Origin: Diplocarpon mali
Lineage: Eukaryota > Ascomycota > Leotiomycetes > Helotiales > Drepanopezizaceae
Assembly: GCA_024741835.1 (NCBI GenBank)
Contig: JAENRP010000120.1
Coordinates: 56,525-120,524, forward strand
DNA: 64,000 bases
Direction: 5' to 3'
Positions 20,527 to 33,000 of the stretch are shown piece after piece (the stretch's first letter is position 1; each line of letters starts with the position of its first letter). The notes beneath the pieces are model-generated. The model was not told where the DNA came from, did not search any database, and saw only the letters and a list, made by a program, of their open reading frames with translations. The translations under genes and the position numbers were made by a program.

Positions 20527-23414
20527 TTTGATGTTATATGAGGAAATGATAATTAATGAAGGAAGGTAAGATGTGTGAGCTCTGTTTGAAAGCTAGAACG
20601 ATATGTACTGGGAGTCGAGACTTGTAGACAAGAGGGTATAGAAGTTTGTCGAGTCTTTTTTTGAGTCGGTGTTGTGATTTCTGGAGATATAAAACATTTT
20701 ACCACCAAAATGGGAGACCAAGAGCTCTTTATACTCCTCCTTTTCCTTTCACTCCCCTTCCCCCTTCCCATCTTCTCCTCCAACTCCATTGCCCCGCGAA
20801 CCTCAGCTCGGAAAGAACGGGCACATGCATGATCTCGCATCGAGGAATATGAGCTGACTTCCATCCTCGATGCCATCGCGACTACTATACTTGGGCCGCT
20901 ACCCCTCCTCTCCGCCGAGCATAACCAGAGCTGAGCTAGTACCAGCAGTCTATCCACTCCGCCATCAAGACGGAGGTAAAGGTCTCACCGCCTCACCTCA
21001 GCTATGAGAAAGATAGAGATATGCACGGCTGGAGCGCGAGGAAAACTCCGAACGCCGGGATGAATGCGTGAGTGTAAACCAGGCCCGGTCTGCTGATCCG
21101 ATAGAATGTCTTCTGGCTGACAAATATCACATTCTCGCGCTGCCCTCTGTCTTAGGCCACCCATCGCAACGAAGACGAAGATAGAAGAAATCGCAATGTA
21201 GTTGCCGCGTGAAGACCCGCTATTCGATAAGAGTTGGGAGTAATATGCAGAGCCGCGGTAGAAGCCGGCGCGCACCCAAGAGCCTTCTAATGGGGAGAGC
21301 CTCAGGAGGAGGCTCGACCAATCTCTGTTATTGGGAAATTCGGTCATGCTGTGCTCAGGACCCCGAAGAATGCGGGAGGATGATGAGTTAAGGGTCTCAG
21401 TCCTTGTGCGTTAGAGACACGAATCAGAGAGTCGACTTGGAATATACTCTTGCCACGTTCGGGTACGCTGCTGCTGATTTCTGATTACTTGATGGAGACT
21501 GCAGTGTAACAGAAATACCAATGGTAGTATCCTCGAGAACAGCTACACGTGGCCGTATAGATCGCCTTATAAGTGGATTGTATTGAACAAGAAACAGAGT
21601 ATCGGTGGGCTCGCAGGCTTGTTTGGAGTTACACGGCTTACGCGATAGCTGCCGTACCAACATACATACCTGGCATTAGCTGCCCAAGCTCTGGGACTGG
21701 ATCTCTCATACCTGAAATGTAACAATGGCTTCTTCGCTGGCAAGGCAAAGCAGGGACTTTGGTGCAGAAGAGTGGGATCTCCGTCACAGATTGACGTTTT
21801 TCGCCTAGCCGCCCTTGGGTTGATGCGTCCTAGAGTGAGATTCAACGCAAGGCAACAAGGCCCAACATTGATCAGGAGACACATTTCAGCAGCTCTCCTG
21901 CCGTGCTGTCGTCCAACCCGAGCTGAAATACATCACAGGAAGACGATAATCCCGTGTGTTCTTGGGCAGCAGGGGCTTGCCCGCACAAGCATGGAATCCG
22001 TCAACTCGTCACAAAAATCTTCCAACAGCCGACAGGCACAATTGACAGAAGTCAGCCATAAAAAGCCTCCACGTTCTCTGATGTCTTTACAGAGGCGAGG
22101 TGCCGTCGCACAGCGCGAGAGCGCAGAATCTGCACGTAGGGTGGAGTGTCCTGTCGACTTCAGATATTAGGGTTTTGCGGCTAACCTCCGACCAGATCCG
22201 AGTATAACGCCGCTAAAGCACGAAAAACTATGCTGAAACTCATTCGATTGATCGTGATCGACCCATGTTTTTGATGTCCCCTCATCGTCGTTGCCATACT
22301 GCTGTCGTCAAGGTCAGCACTCTGAGCGGCCACAAGTCAAACGAGTATGCAAGTACACAACCAGAACGAGAACTGCATGGTTTTGGAGTGACGGACTGAC
22401 CAAGACGATAATATGCCTCATTCTCAGCGGGATGCGTAGTGCTGATAGAGATCGGTAGGTAGTCGCAACAACGCTCCAGCCGTAGTAGTAGCAGACGTGC
22501 CAAGACGGGAATTACATAACAAGTACATCCCAGCCCGAAGGCAAATCAGCCTTAAGCGGTGGCCACAGTACTGTGTATCTGTAAGCGTCCCTCCCGGCTG
22601 TTGAGAATAAAAGCGCTATAAAAAAGAGAGATACGGTTTGCAGCGGGTGACCGAGATACAGAGCTGAGTGGACAGCCCACTGTATCAAAATGCTATACAG
22701 CACAGGGTCAGGCCCAGAGGGCTGGGAAAGATAAAAGGTCGTACACCGCCACAGCCGGGAAAAGTTGTAAGACGGCTCCCTGCGACTACGCATTGCATGA
22801 AAGACTATGACGGTAACTTCCCTGGTTTCACTGATCCCTAAATCAGTCAGGATGGACAAAAAGGGAGTGGATTGGGTAAGATGGTGTGCTCTAATTGTAA
22901 GAGTAGCCTCCAAAACAAAGAGGTAGGCGATTTGCCATACTCTTCGTTCCCTCTCAAATATGCTTGACTTCGTGAGAGCTTATCTCAAGGTGCCGATAAC
23001 AGGGAGCTCGATCAGAGGAACTTAAATAACTTTTTGTGACGAATGAAAGATGCCAAGAACATTCTTCAGTACCTGGTAGCTTGCGGTGGGGTTTAGCAAG
23101 GTACTCTTGTATGAATCTGCGACAGAATACTCTTAAATTCATTAACTCTTCACCGATTCAACTACAGCCAATTGCAGCCAGCAAAATGACAACAAGAAAG
23201 CTGCACACAAGGGAGACCGTAGCGCGCCCCCCCAGCACCGGATGCAAAAAAGAAAACAAGATGGCCACTCCCATAAACACCTTTACCGCCGAGGAGCCCA
23301 ATCGCTCTAACAACCCTCGATCCCCAATCCTGTCAATGAACCTATTTCGCTCAAGCTTCCAGATGAAAAGAGAGAAAATAATGTCATACGGATAATCATT
23401 TGGACATAACACTC
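20527..23414. other. Intergenic region without a supported gene
   Basis: Nearly 2.9 kb with only short, unrelated open frames on both strands. A pyrimidine-rich run (about 20725-20790) lies within the probable promoter of the Cys-rich mini-protein. The minus frames at 20985-21347 and 22512-22913 have no recognisable motif and no supporting splice pattern. Confidence 0.4.
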
Positions 23415-25962
23415 TCACATGAAGTCAGGAGCTGTGGCAACCAAGGCTGCGAATATGGTAGCTCCTCCGAGAGCAACCAAACCCACATTTCCCAAGAGTT
23501 TTTTGAAACGCTTGACTGGTCGAGACTCGGGAGCTTGACATTCAATGGAGATCCTTTTGGATATTTTCTCGCCGATGGACGCTTTGGAATCAGAAGCGAC
23601 GATCGGAGTAACGTCTGAGACATTCGACTTTGCCCATTGTCTGAGCTCCTTCTCTGTCACGTTGGACATGTCGTCCGACTTTCGTTTCAAGGTGTTAGCC
23701 CGAGGAAACGGCGAGGAGGCTTCGATGATATCGGGTATCTTGATAGCAGAGCGCGGATTTTGTCCAGGTAGGGAGCTAATGTTGTATGTGTGCGAGCTTT
23801 TCATGTCTGGCAACGGACTTTGCGTACAATCCGATATCGAAGATTTGTCGGGCTTGTCAAGTAAATCACAAAGGTCCCGGGTAGGGAGGCTCGAAACTAG
23901 TTTCTTTAGGCTTGCCCCAATTGATCTACGTCTGAAGAACTTACTTGGCTCATTTGCTTCCAGGACTGAGTCTGCCGGTTTCTCTGCAGATGAAGGACCG
24001 AACATAACGGTATCTGCAGGAGCGGTAATTTGGGACTGACCAAAGACAGATGAATTCCAGCTGCCGAGCTGACCAATTTCTGTCTCTATGTGGTTCACGA
24101 AGTTCTGTACGTCCGTTTCTCCAGAGAATACACTCATCGTTGAAGTTGCTGCCTGCATGGTAGGTTTAACATGTTCATTCATAAACTTGACCTTGTTGAT
24201 TTCTCTGGCGGCAAAGAATGCCGATTTGCCGCTCTTCTCGCCAAGACTCCGGGATGTGTAATCACTCGGCTCTCCCAGATCGCAAATACTGACACGCCCA
24301 GGTGGCTTGACCATTGCAGCGTCAGAAGGGCTTGGTTGTCGAACGACTGGGACGGCCTTGCCGTGGTAGACCTCATGAAACATTGGATTAATGTGGAGAT
24401 TCGACTCAGTGAAGTGGTTGGAGGCTGAAGTCAGCTCTAAAGCTGTTGCTGGTGAACTGCGAGGCGACGACGCACCAATTTGAGTCTCGTCGTTGTTCTC
24501 ATATGCGACGTCCGAATTGTGGCTGGATTGTGAAGAGCTCTCGTCACAGAAAACTCTCATGCCTTCCGCAGCAGCATGGCTGAGTCCGTGATCGGTGGCA
24601 TTGACCTCGTCCGCCTTCTCCAGATCCGTACGCGTGCAGACATCAGATATATTGATCACTGGGTCCTCGTCTGAGGCGAGAGCATATCGGGTGTTCGCAA
24701 TAGGTAGCTCAGATGAATTGACATCGAAATCATCTCCGTCAACTAGTTCACCATCAGTATTCATCTCGGAGTTGTCGATCAGATCTGTATCGTCCTCAAA
24801 CAAATGGCGTCTGTCTTGGTCGTTGAGAACTTCACTGTCTTCTGACAGGTCATCAGAAGAGTAGTCGACATCCTCACCCTCATCCGTTTCAACGAGTATC
24901 GGTAGGTTCCCAGCATAAATTCCATTGCTTGTCGGTTCCGCATTCTCGTCAATGTCGGCCAGACTGCCAGCAGCCAAATCCACACGATTCTTCGCTAACT
25001 CGCTCTCCCCCGTGAGATCTACTCTGTTTGAGAGATCGCCTTGAAGAAGGTCATCACCTGTTAGATCGATGGGGTCGAGAGCTTGCGATGACTTCTGAGA
25101 GGGCGAATCGATCGATACACCATCCTCACTGCTGTATTGGTTTTCCCGCTCCTCAATTAGGGAATCGCTAAACTTATCACAGTTCTCCTCGGCCTCATCT
25201 TCGATATCGGAGGATTCTGGGAATGCAAATGTGCTTGATGTCCTGTCAGATTATTAGCTACTGCAATGAGCTACATAGGAACACCAAAGAACTTGCTTGT
25301 TAGGGATGATCTTATAGTCCACACGAAATCTGCATGCTGGAAAGGTTTCGGCACCACGTCTTACTTCGGTACCAAAGACAAGAATATCACCTCTGCCGAC
25401 GACCATTGGTATATTCTTGGTGAGCTCAATACCATTCAGGAACGTTCCGTGCATAGAGCCAATGTCTTTGATGGTAACATCCTGCAAAAAGTCAGCAAAG
25501 CTAGGTGCAGTTGTAGATCGCCACATGCCATATCCTCGGGGTTTAGCTCCATCTCTGCATGATTGCGGGACATGACAGGGCTGTCGAACCAAGCATTATC
25601 AACAGCACCGACAATCCCCTTTGTAGCACTTTTCGAAGCCCTGCCAACCGGGACGGAATGGTTCTCGTGACTAAGAATGATGCTGCGCTCGTCGATCTCG
25701 AGGTCGCCGTTCAAGGACAGGAGGGTGACATTCACTGTAATTGGGTCAGCAAGGCAGTACGCTGCCAATACGGGGGAACACAGAAGTTTGATGAGATTCG
25801 CGGATCAAGGGAAACCGAGGCAGTGATGACTTGGGCTGCTTTGGAGGTCCAGTGGGAGATTGTGCAAAGGCTACTGTGTTGGACGACTCCTTGAATGCTC
25901 GGCACCTAGTCTTACGTTCGTAATAGGGATAAAACGAGATATCAAATACCTTGGGTACTCAT
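23415..25962 (-). CDS. FHA-domain protein with a C-terminal membrane anchor
   Basis: Four exons (25962-25950, 25734-25529, 25481-25285, 25242-23415) join in frame to 747 residues. The N-terminal FHA domain (about residues 1-135) binds phosphothreonine in this family and shows VGRAS, SRNHAEMELNPED, IKDIGSMHGTFLNG and GRGDILVFGTEV. A long acidic, Ser-rich disordered region follows, with several LTGDD/LTGES repeats. A basic stretch (RPVKRFKKLLGN) then precedes one hydrophobic helix (VGLVALGGATIFAALVATA), seven residues or fewer from the end, as in tail-anchored proteins. The layout resembles SLMAP/Far9-10/Vps64 STRIPAK adaptors of the ER or nuclear envelope, but I see no coiled coil, so orthology is uncertain. 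Exon 1 codes for only four residues (MSTQ). Intron 2 (25528-25482) uses a GC donor. Intron 3 is only 42 nt. Confidence 0.8.
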
Positions 25963-26931
25963 GGTGAGATTCGGTATCTATTAACTATTCACGAAGGAGT
26001 CGACTGTCTGCCAAGTTGTCGAGGTTAATCGTTCAGTTGAGGTGGGGTTGAAGTCGAGCTGTACGAGTCGGCCTGCGAATGTCGTGAATCACAGGCGGAC
26101 CATGTACAGGCACGATCTAGTCGCTGATCCGAGTCAAGTATCGGCTATCGAATCTCGATTTATAACATGTAACGCGAGTATAGAGCCGAGGTTGTTAAGC
26201 TGGGACTTGGAGAGGTTTGTCGGAAAAATGAGGTTGTGAGGAAGGAGGGGTTCAGTCGAGGGCGGCAGTAGATGCAAGGCAGCAGTGAGTGGAGCTGGGG
26301 AGCGCTAGCGCGATAAGGCGATTAGATCAAGTACTCTCCGGTACTGCACAGCACATCGTGACGGAGCCTGAGCCATAACCGCCTTACGAGTACTCATTCA
26401 CTATGGCAGATTTACTGGAAATTACCATGCATCACGGGCGATATTGAAATTGATTGCGATTCAAGTAACCGTCTCACAGTCCGCGGTGAATGAAGCAACA
26501 GCTTGACTTGGTACGCCAGCTTAAACTCTCCAGTATCCGGTGTACGGTGTACAAGGTTCTTACGTAGGTATCCACCTGACTGAGGCAATCCACGTGACGA
26601 TCCACTCAGTAGCCGTCTCCACAAGCCAGCATGCCAGCCCATTATTTTCCGCAAGCTTCACATCGTCACACCTGATTTTGTACTCACCCATCTTTGAATT
26701 TTTTGCACATCTCGCATATGTGCATATGTGATGCATCCGAGACACATATTAACAGAAGAGTTACCTCTCACGTCATAAACTCCACCTTATCAACCGGGGC
26801 ATTACCTGAACCTCGACTCGAAGTTATTCACTTCGCAGAATAAAGTTCCCCGCTCCCAGGAAGCGACTTACACCCTCGCGAACGCGAATATTTGCCTCAA
26901 AGCTTAGCTTCATCTGCTACAAACATCCACC
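25963..26931. other. Divergent promoter region between the FHA and IFRD genes
   Basis: About 1 kb between divergently transcribed genes. No coding sequence is supported. The 200 bp next to the IFRD start are A/C-rich, as in many fungal leaders. Confidence 0.5.
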
Positions 26932-28375
26932 ATGCACGACCTCCGCCGCCAGGCTCTGGAGAGTGGCAAGACGGTCTCGAAAAAGGCTCAGTCGCGAATG
27001 TCGTCACGCATATCTTCTGCGGCAAATTCACGTTCAAATTCGCGGAACGCCTCTCGCCATGCCTCCGACGATGATGACGGAAACCTGAGCGACAGCACAA
27101 ATTGGAGGTCAGTCTGCCTCTGAAGTTCTATGTGGTGCACAAATAGCTGACGGGCGTTCTAGCACAAACTCCATAGAAGATATGATCTCCGCGTACGGAT
27201 CCGAAGACGTGCATGAGATCTGGAAGCAGGATCTCAGAGACCGCACGGAGGAAATTATCGACAGAAAACGGAGCAGCGTTCTAGGCCGAGAGTCAGCACT
27301 GGCGCAATATGTTCACATCATCATGAGCCACTACGCATACGATCAGATTAATGGCAAGGCAGCAGAACTGTTTCCAGCTTTACTGAAGAGCATCAAGATG
27401 GGTAGTAGTGAGAGGGAGACGTCTCTTGCCCTGAGAGGTTTGCGACATTTTAAAATCCAAAATTTCAAAGTATCTACTTTAACTGACCTGTATCTAGCTA
27501 TGGCGCTTTCTATAATTACGGCTCCCTCGGAAACCGTTTACGATACTATATTCAAAGCCCTCAAGAACACGTACGCCGAATCTCGGTCGCATGCTGTCAA
27601 GGCCGTTGCAATACACACACTCAGCGCAGCAGCGGTCTTTGGTGGCGCCTCCGACTCCGAAATCGAAGAGATCATGGATGACTTTCTCGAAATCATAGAG
27701 TCAGATGGGACTTCCATCGAAGCGGAAGACAGTGCAGAGGTCGTGACAGCTGCTTGCGAAGCATGGGGATTCCTCGCAGTACAAGTGGATGACCTGGAGG
27801 AGAAGACCGAGGCAGCCATGGATGCACTCGTCGAGCAGTTGGACAGTAGCAACGCCAGCGTCCAAGTTGCAGCGGGAGAGAATATTGCTCTTCTATTTGA
27901 GAAGAGCTACACGTCTCGCGAAAGCGACGACCCGCCAGTAAGCGATGACGAAGACGAGGACGGGTTTCCTGTCGACACCAGCTTTGTTAAGCGCTACGAT
28001 GTCTACCGCCAAAAGAACCAACTAGAACACAAACTCTCCATGCTCGCCACCGAGCGTTCCCGCCATATCTCAAAGCAAGACCGGAAAATCCTGCACGGGA
28101 ATTTCTCCGATATACTAGGCACCGTAGAGGTTCCTTCCCGCGGGCCTTGCTACTCGAAAGCTATCGACCAAGAGACAGGCAAGAGATATGGCTCGAGGAT
28201 GGTGGTGCGCATCCATAAGACAGGCTCCATGTTGATAGACAAATGGTGGAAGTTGCACACGTTGCAAGCGCTCAGACGAATTCTGGGGCCTGGCTTTCTT
28301 GTCCACTACCAGGACAACGAGGTGGTGTTTGATCTCTTGCCTATCATGATGACGAATGATTCGAGAAAACGATAA
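26932..28375 (+). CDS. Interferon-related developmental regulator (IFRD) domain protein
   Basis: Two exons, 26932-27107 and 27163-28375, split by a 55-nt intron (GTCAGT...GCTGACG...CTAG) that joins NLSDSTNW to STNSIEDMIS, giving 462 residues. The N-terminus is basic and Ser-rich (MHDLRRQALESGKTVSKKAQ). The IFRD armadillo-like helices follow, with WKQDLRDRTEEIIDRKRSSV, RESALAQYVHIIMSHYAYDQ and EVVTAACEAWGFLAVQVDDL. The C-terminal IFRD part has SKQDRKILHGNFSDILGTVE and LIDKWWKLHTLQALRRILGP. Animal IFRD1/2 are transcriptional co-regulators, and IFRD2 also binds inactive ribosomes. The fungal role is not known to me. An acidic patch (DDPPVSDDEDEDGF) separates the two parts. The start is the first ATG in the open frame, preceded by CCACC. 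Confidence 0.88.
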
Positions 28376-30090
28376 TCGCTGATTCGAAGTATTGAGAGGA
28401 GGATTCGGGCTGGAGTTGGGGTCTTCAAAAGCGGATTTGCATTTGCACACTTGTGGCACTTTTCATGAAATACCCTGGAACATGTCGTTGGCTTTTGGAA
28501 GGATTGGTCTTCTTTGGGGCTCTGTAACTAGGTACAGGCGATTGACGTCAAGGCATCCTACACGTATTATGTCACCACAATCTGTAACAATTCTCGTCTT
28601 GTGCGTACGACCGGGCAAGCGACGGGTTTAACCGTACGTGATGTTCTCAGGCCCAACACATTTCTTGACTGGCTAGTTATGATACATCACAAGAAACATC
28701 CGAGTAGATATGTTATAGCCTCCAACGTAACTTGCGAGTGTTGCCTTGCTGTTGCTTTTTCGAGATCATATCCTCTCTAGCTGAAGCCACTGGCAAGAAG
28801 CTTCAAGCCATAAGAGTTCCGAGACATACTGGAGTCCGGACGAGCCAAAACTGACACCACCCCGACCAAGTCGAGGATAGACTCTGCATAGCCTGTGCAC
28901 CCCCCCAAATTCCACCTTCCTCTAGCTCCTGCGTCTCTCTTTTTCTCAACCCCCAAAATCTACCGATCCTCAGCTCATCTCAGCACAAGATCACTAAAGA
29001 CGAATTTCCATGGTACTTACCTCGTCTGGGTACACTTGCACGAATATGCTCCTACACTGCAGTAATTCGTCAAACCCTCATGTCACCATAGCAACGCCAG
29101 AGCCAGCGGCAGCGCTCTGTCTATCTGTACGGGCTGGGCATTACCGGTGCGAGCAATTTCCCTGCCACCGCCCGACAGGGGCGCACAAACGAAATGGCGA
29201 CATGAGACGATCAGGTCCAGCAAGCTCTCGCTCCGCTGGCTTCTGCCCTCTCATCTCCTCCAGCTCTCTCGCTCGTTCGTCCGTATTGTGATCGAGTACA
29301 ACACCTCCGTGTGTGGATACCAGAGACGATCGCAGAGGGCTCGCATGTAGTGCACTTGCACAGTAGTCTGAAGCAAAACTGCATTCGTGCCCTGTACCTG
29401 CGGACTCGTCGCGCCTATTGGATGGGAGCGGGCTTCGGGCGGGCGAATATAACTTCGCCACGAAAATCGGGGTGATATAAGGCAAGGCAGAGCTGAAGAC
29501 CAACGCCCGCTTGTTGGCATCCTCATTCATAGATTCGATTGATTGTTGGCCTGTAGCTCTGTCCATATTTCGAAGCGTTTGCATTTATCTCTCGTTGCCT
29601 GCCCTCCGGCGGATCTCATGGTATCGTAAGTTGAATCTTGGTGCGCCCTGCCCCGCCCCGCCCCTGGCACAAACAAAACCAAAATGCACCGATAGTGCCG
29701 CCCAAGCTCCCAGATTCTGATTCGTTGCTCCGGCCACAAGGTCAACAGAGTTGCGTTGGCCCGTCCTGCTTCCTTTTCCACCCTCCACCTCCCCCCCGAC
29801 GGAGACTGGCTTGCTCGCATCCATTCGACCGTCGCCGGCCATTGAGATCTCTAGCCACCTGGGGTCTAAGTACAGAATTTGTCGTGCCTTGGTTGGCCTT
29901 GCAGTTTTCTTGCCACTTCGGTTCGGCAATCAACTTGCGGCGCGAATCCCTGCGACTCGGCTTTCTCTGCAATACCCCAAAGTCACCAGCCTCCTCCAAA
30001 CCCCAGTAGCACTGCATCTCCACCAGCAAACGACCTTGACCACCTCTCATGCATCCCTTCGATTAAGCCGCTGACCTTGGAGTTGCCAGA
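28376..30090. other. Long 5' region of the giant Ser/Arg-rich gene
   Basis: No gene is supported over 1.7 kb. The stretch has pyrimidine-rich patches (28900-28950 and 29640-29840). Open frames on both strands overlap and carry no domain. It probably contains the promoter and leader of the gene starting at 30091. Confidence 0.45.
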
Positions 30091-33000
30091 ATGGGCGCGG
30101 ATCGAAAGGGTCCTCCGTTACCTGCGCCTACAGAAACTGATAGCACCACTGGAGGCACCGAGCTTGGTTCGAGGATCACTGAAAAGAGCCAGTATACCCT
30201 GCCAGAGGACGGAAGCCCAGTTACCATATCTACGCGGCGCAAGAAAGGCGACAAGGACGGCCACGGCCTTGCCAATAATAAATCGCAGACTTCTCTGCTA
30301 ATCGAATACTTCGAGGGTGGAAAGGGCGGCCAGGCAGATTCCCGACGACCCTCTGTAAGGGTCAAAGTCACACCATCTTCCAAATCGCGGGGCCGATCGT
30401 CAAATGAACATATCCAGATCACCGAGCGAGCAAGTAACCGTAAGACATCCTATACCAAACGAATCCACCTGTCCCCGAACGTCAAGGGCGAAAAATCGCT
30501 GGTTGAGGGCGAGGGGGATGATAGTGGTAGTCTACACTCGTACAAGTCAGCTACCGAGGAGTCCAACGTCACATCTCGAGGCGGTGGCCCAATTGAGGTG
30601 GAGATAATGCCCAGAAGACATGGAAGCCCCCTTATTCCCACGGCTGGGAGCAGCTCGAGATATTTACAACAGAATGCGTCCGACATATCCTCAATGCCCG
30701 CAGATAGTTTTCTTGACGGCAAACCACGAGAGCCAGAACGGAGGCGCAGTCGGAGTCTATCGCGGGGGGAAGCATTGGCTGCTGGTGCGGGTGCTGGCTT
30801 GGTCGCTGGAGTGGTAGCTGACACGTTGGGAACGCCATCTCGTCGACGGAGTCGGAGTCTCAGCCGAGAGCGGATCGTTGTGCAAAAGGCCGCAGAGAAG
30901 GTCCGTAGTGAAAAGACGGAACGGCGGCGCAAACACGGTAGCAGAAGTCGGAGTGAGAGCGGGGAGCATGTCGCAGAAAGCATTAGATCGCCACGAAGAA
31001 GGTCAAGCCGAAGCCATCATGAAGAGAGCATGGCCTCTGGCGCCGATTCAAGCTTGCTGGCCTCTCACTTGAGCGGAAAATCTGGAGATGCATACTCTTT
31101 CAGGTCTGGAACTTCAAAATCGTCAATCAACAACCCGAAGCTGCTTGAGACTGTTGAAGATGCAATCCGGAGGCTGATCCTTCCAGAATTGACTGCGCTC
31201 AAGAGGGAACAGAGTAAACACCAGAGTCGAGACCGGGAAAGAGATCGCCGAGGTTCCGTTACCTCAGGTAGTGGAGCTTCACGGGATTCTAGGGGAACGT
31301 CAAGCACCAGACAACTGTCAGACCGTGGAAGTGTTACAGATCTTTCTAGTAAGCCGAAAGTCATTCTAAACGACGCCGAGGTCCTGTCTGGAAACACCAT
31401 CAAAGGCCGCAAGGACAGGCATCTGGATCGTCTCAGGGCAGGAGATTCTCCCGGTAGATCTGAGCGCGAGACCTCGGAAGATACCGTCATCCGAGATGGA
31501 GAGAAAGTGCACAAGAAACGTAGCATCGACGGGAACAGAGGATTGAAAGCGGCAGCTGCTGGAGCTGGGCTCGGTGCGTTGACGGCGGCAGCATTGCACA
31601 ATCACCAATCAGAAGAGTCGCTCGAGAATGAGCGGAAGGAGCGCCGGAGGCGGAGAATCAAAAGTCACAGCAGGAGCGACAGTCTGGCCGAAAGCTATGG
31701 AGGGCGAGATCACGAACCCATGCCACCGATGCCACTAATGAGTGATATCAATCCTTCCGAAGTTACCAGGACATCAATATTATCGGCAGAGACCGACAGG
31801 CCCCACTCAGCAAGCCAAGAACGAGTCACCCAAGTGCGTGAGGTCTCTCGAGGTATAGCATCGCCGACGTCAAGCACGCCGACAAGAACTCCAGTCGCTC
31901 TTCAAAAAGGTCTCGGGACTCAACATTCCAACGTTTCCCGCGGAAATCTGAGTCTCCATAGCCAACCAAGTCAGCAACGTTTCCACGAGGAAGAGTATGA
32001 ATTGGATGAACATGGACGGAAGATCCCCATACAGTATCCGTCCGACCATGAAGATTCACTTGTTGAAGAGGAGCACAATGGAACATCAGACGGGGTCGCT
32101 GCCGGCCTTGCTGGTGCCGGCTTGGGAGCAGCTGCTTCGCACCATCAAAACTATAGCGAAGATCACCACGACCCTGAGCTCCTTGAAAATAACCATCACG
32201 ACTATTACCAGAATACTCAAGAAGTACCGCCACCTCTCCGATACGTCCCTTATGCTCAAGAACGTCGTGGATTGAGTCCGATCCAGAGTGTGTCTGGCTA
32301 CACTGAAGGCGATCCCGATATGCACCAACGGGACTCAAGATTGACTCACAGCACGGGCTCATACTCCTCTCTGGGCAAGTCGCCTAACCGCCGTCAATCT
32401 GGTAGGTCTATGAAGTCTCTTGACTCCCTAGGAAATGTCCACGGCAATCGCCACGACTTTGCGGAAGTCAGACAAGGAGGCCTGACCGATTCGGAGCTCA
32501 CTCAAGATGGGGAGTATTGGGAAGAGCAACACCGCGAGAATGACCGCAATCGAGATTTTGGCTCGCCGGCCAGCTACGGAAGTTCTGATCCGCGAGTAGA
32601 CTACAAACACAGGACCAACTATACCAACGATAGCATGGACACCTCTAGGCTAGATCGCGGCCAGGATGTTCGGGATCTCGGGGCGAACCCGGACTACGTT
32701 CATACCCCCGTTGCTGTGGAGTCTGCCGTTGCTTCGCTAGTGAATGCATCTGAACTTACTGGAGTATCCGGGTATTCTGGTAATAACGGCCAATACCACC
32801 GCAGAGGCTCCTACGCTTCGTTCGAAGATGGTTCCGAGAGACATTTCACTAGCCGAGGCAACAGCCCAACCAAAGCCGATACTTCGAGAGATCTCGAGTA
32901 CAATAAGTCCGATACCTCGAGCCAACGCGACAGACCGTCAAAGTGGGCCGAGGAGTACGATGTTGACGAGCAAGGTCGGAAGATTGCAATGCCCAACTAC

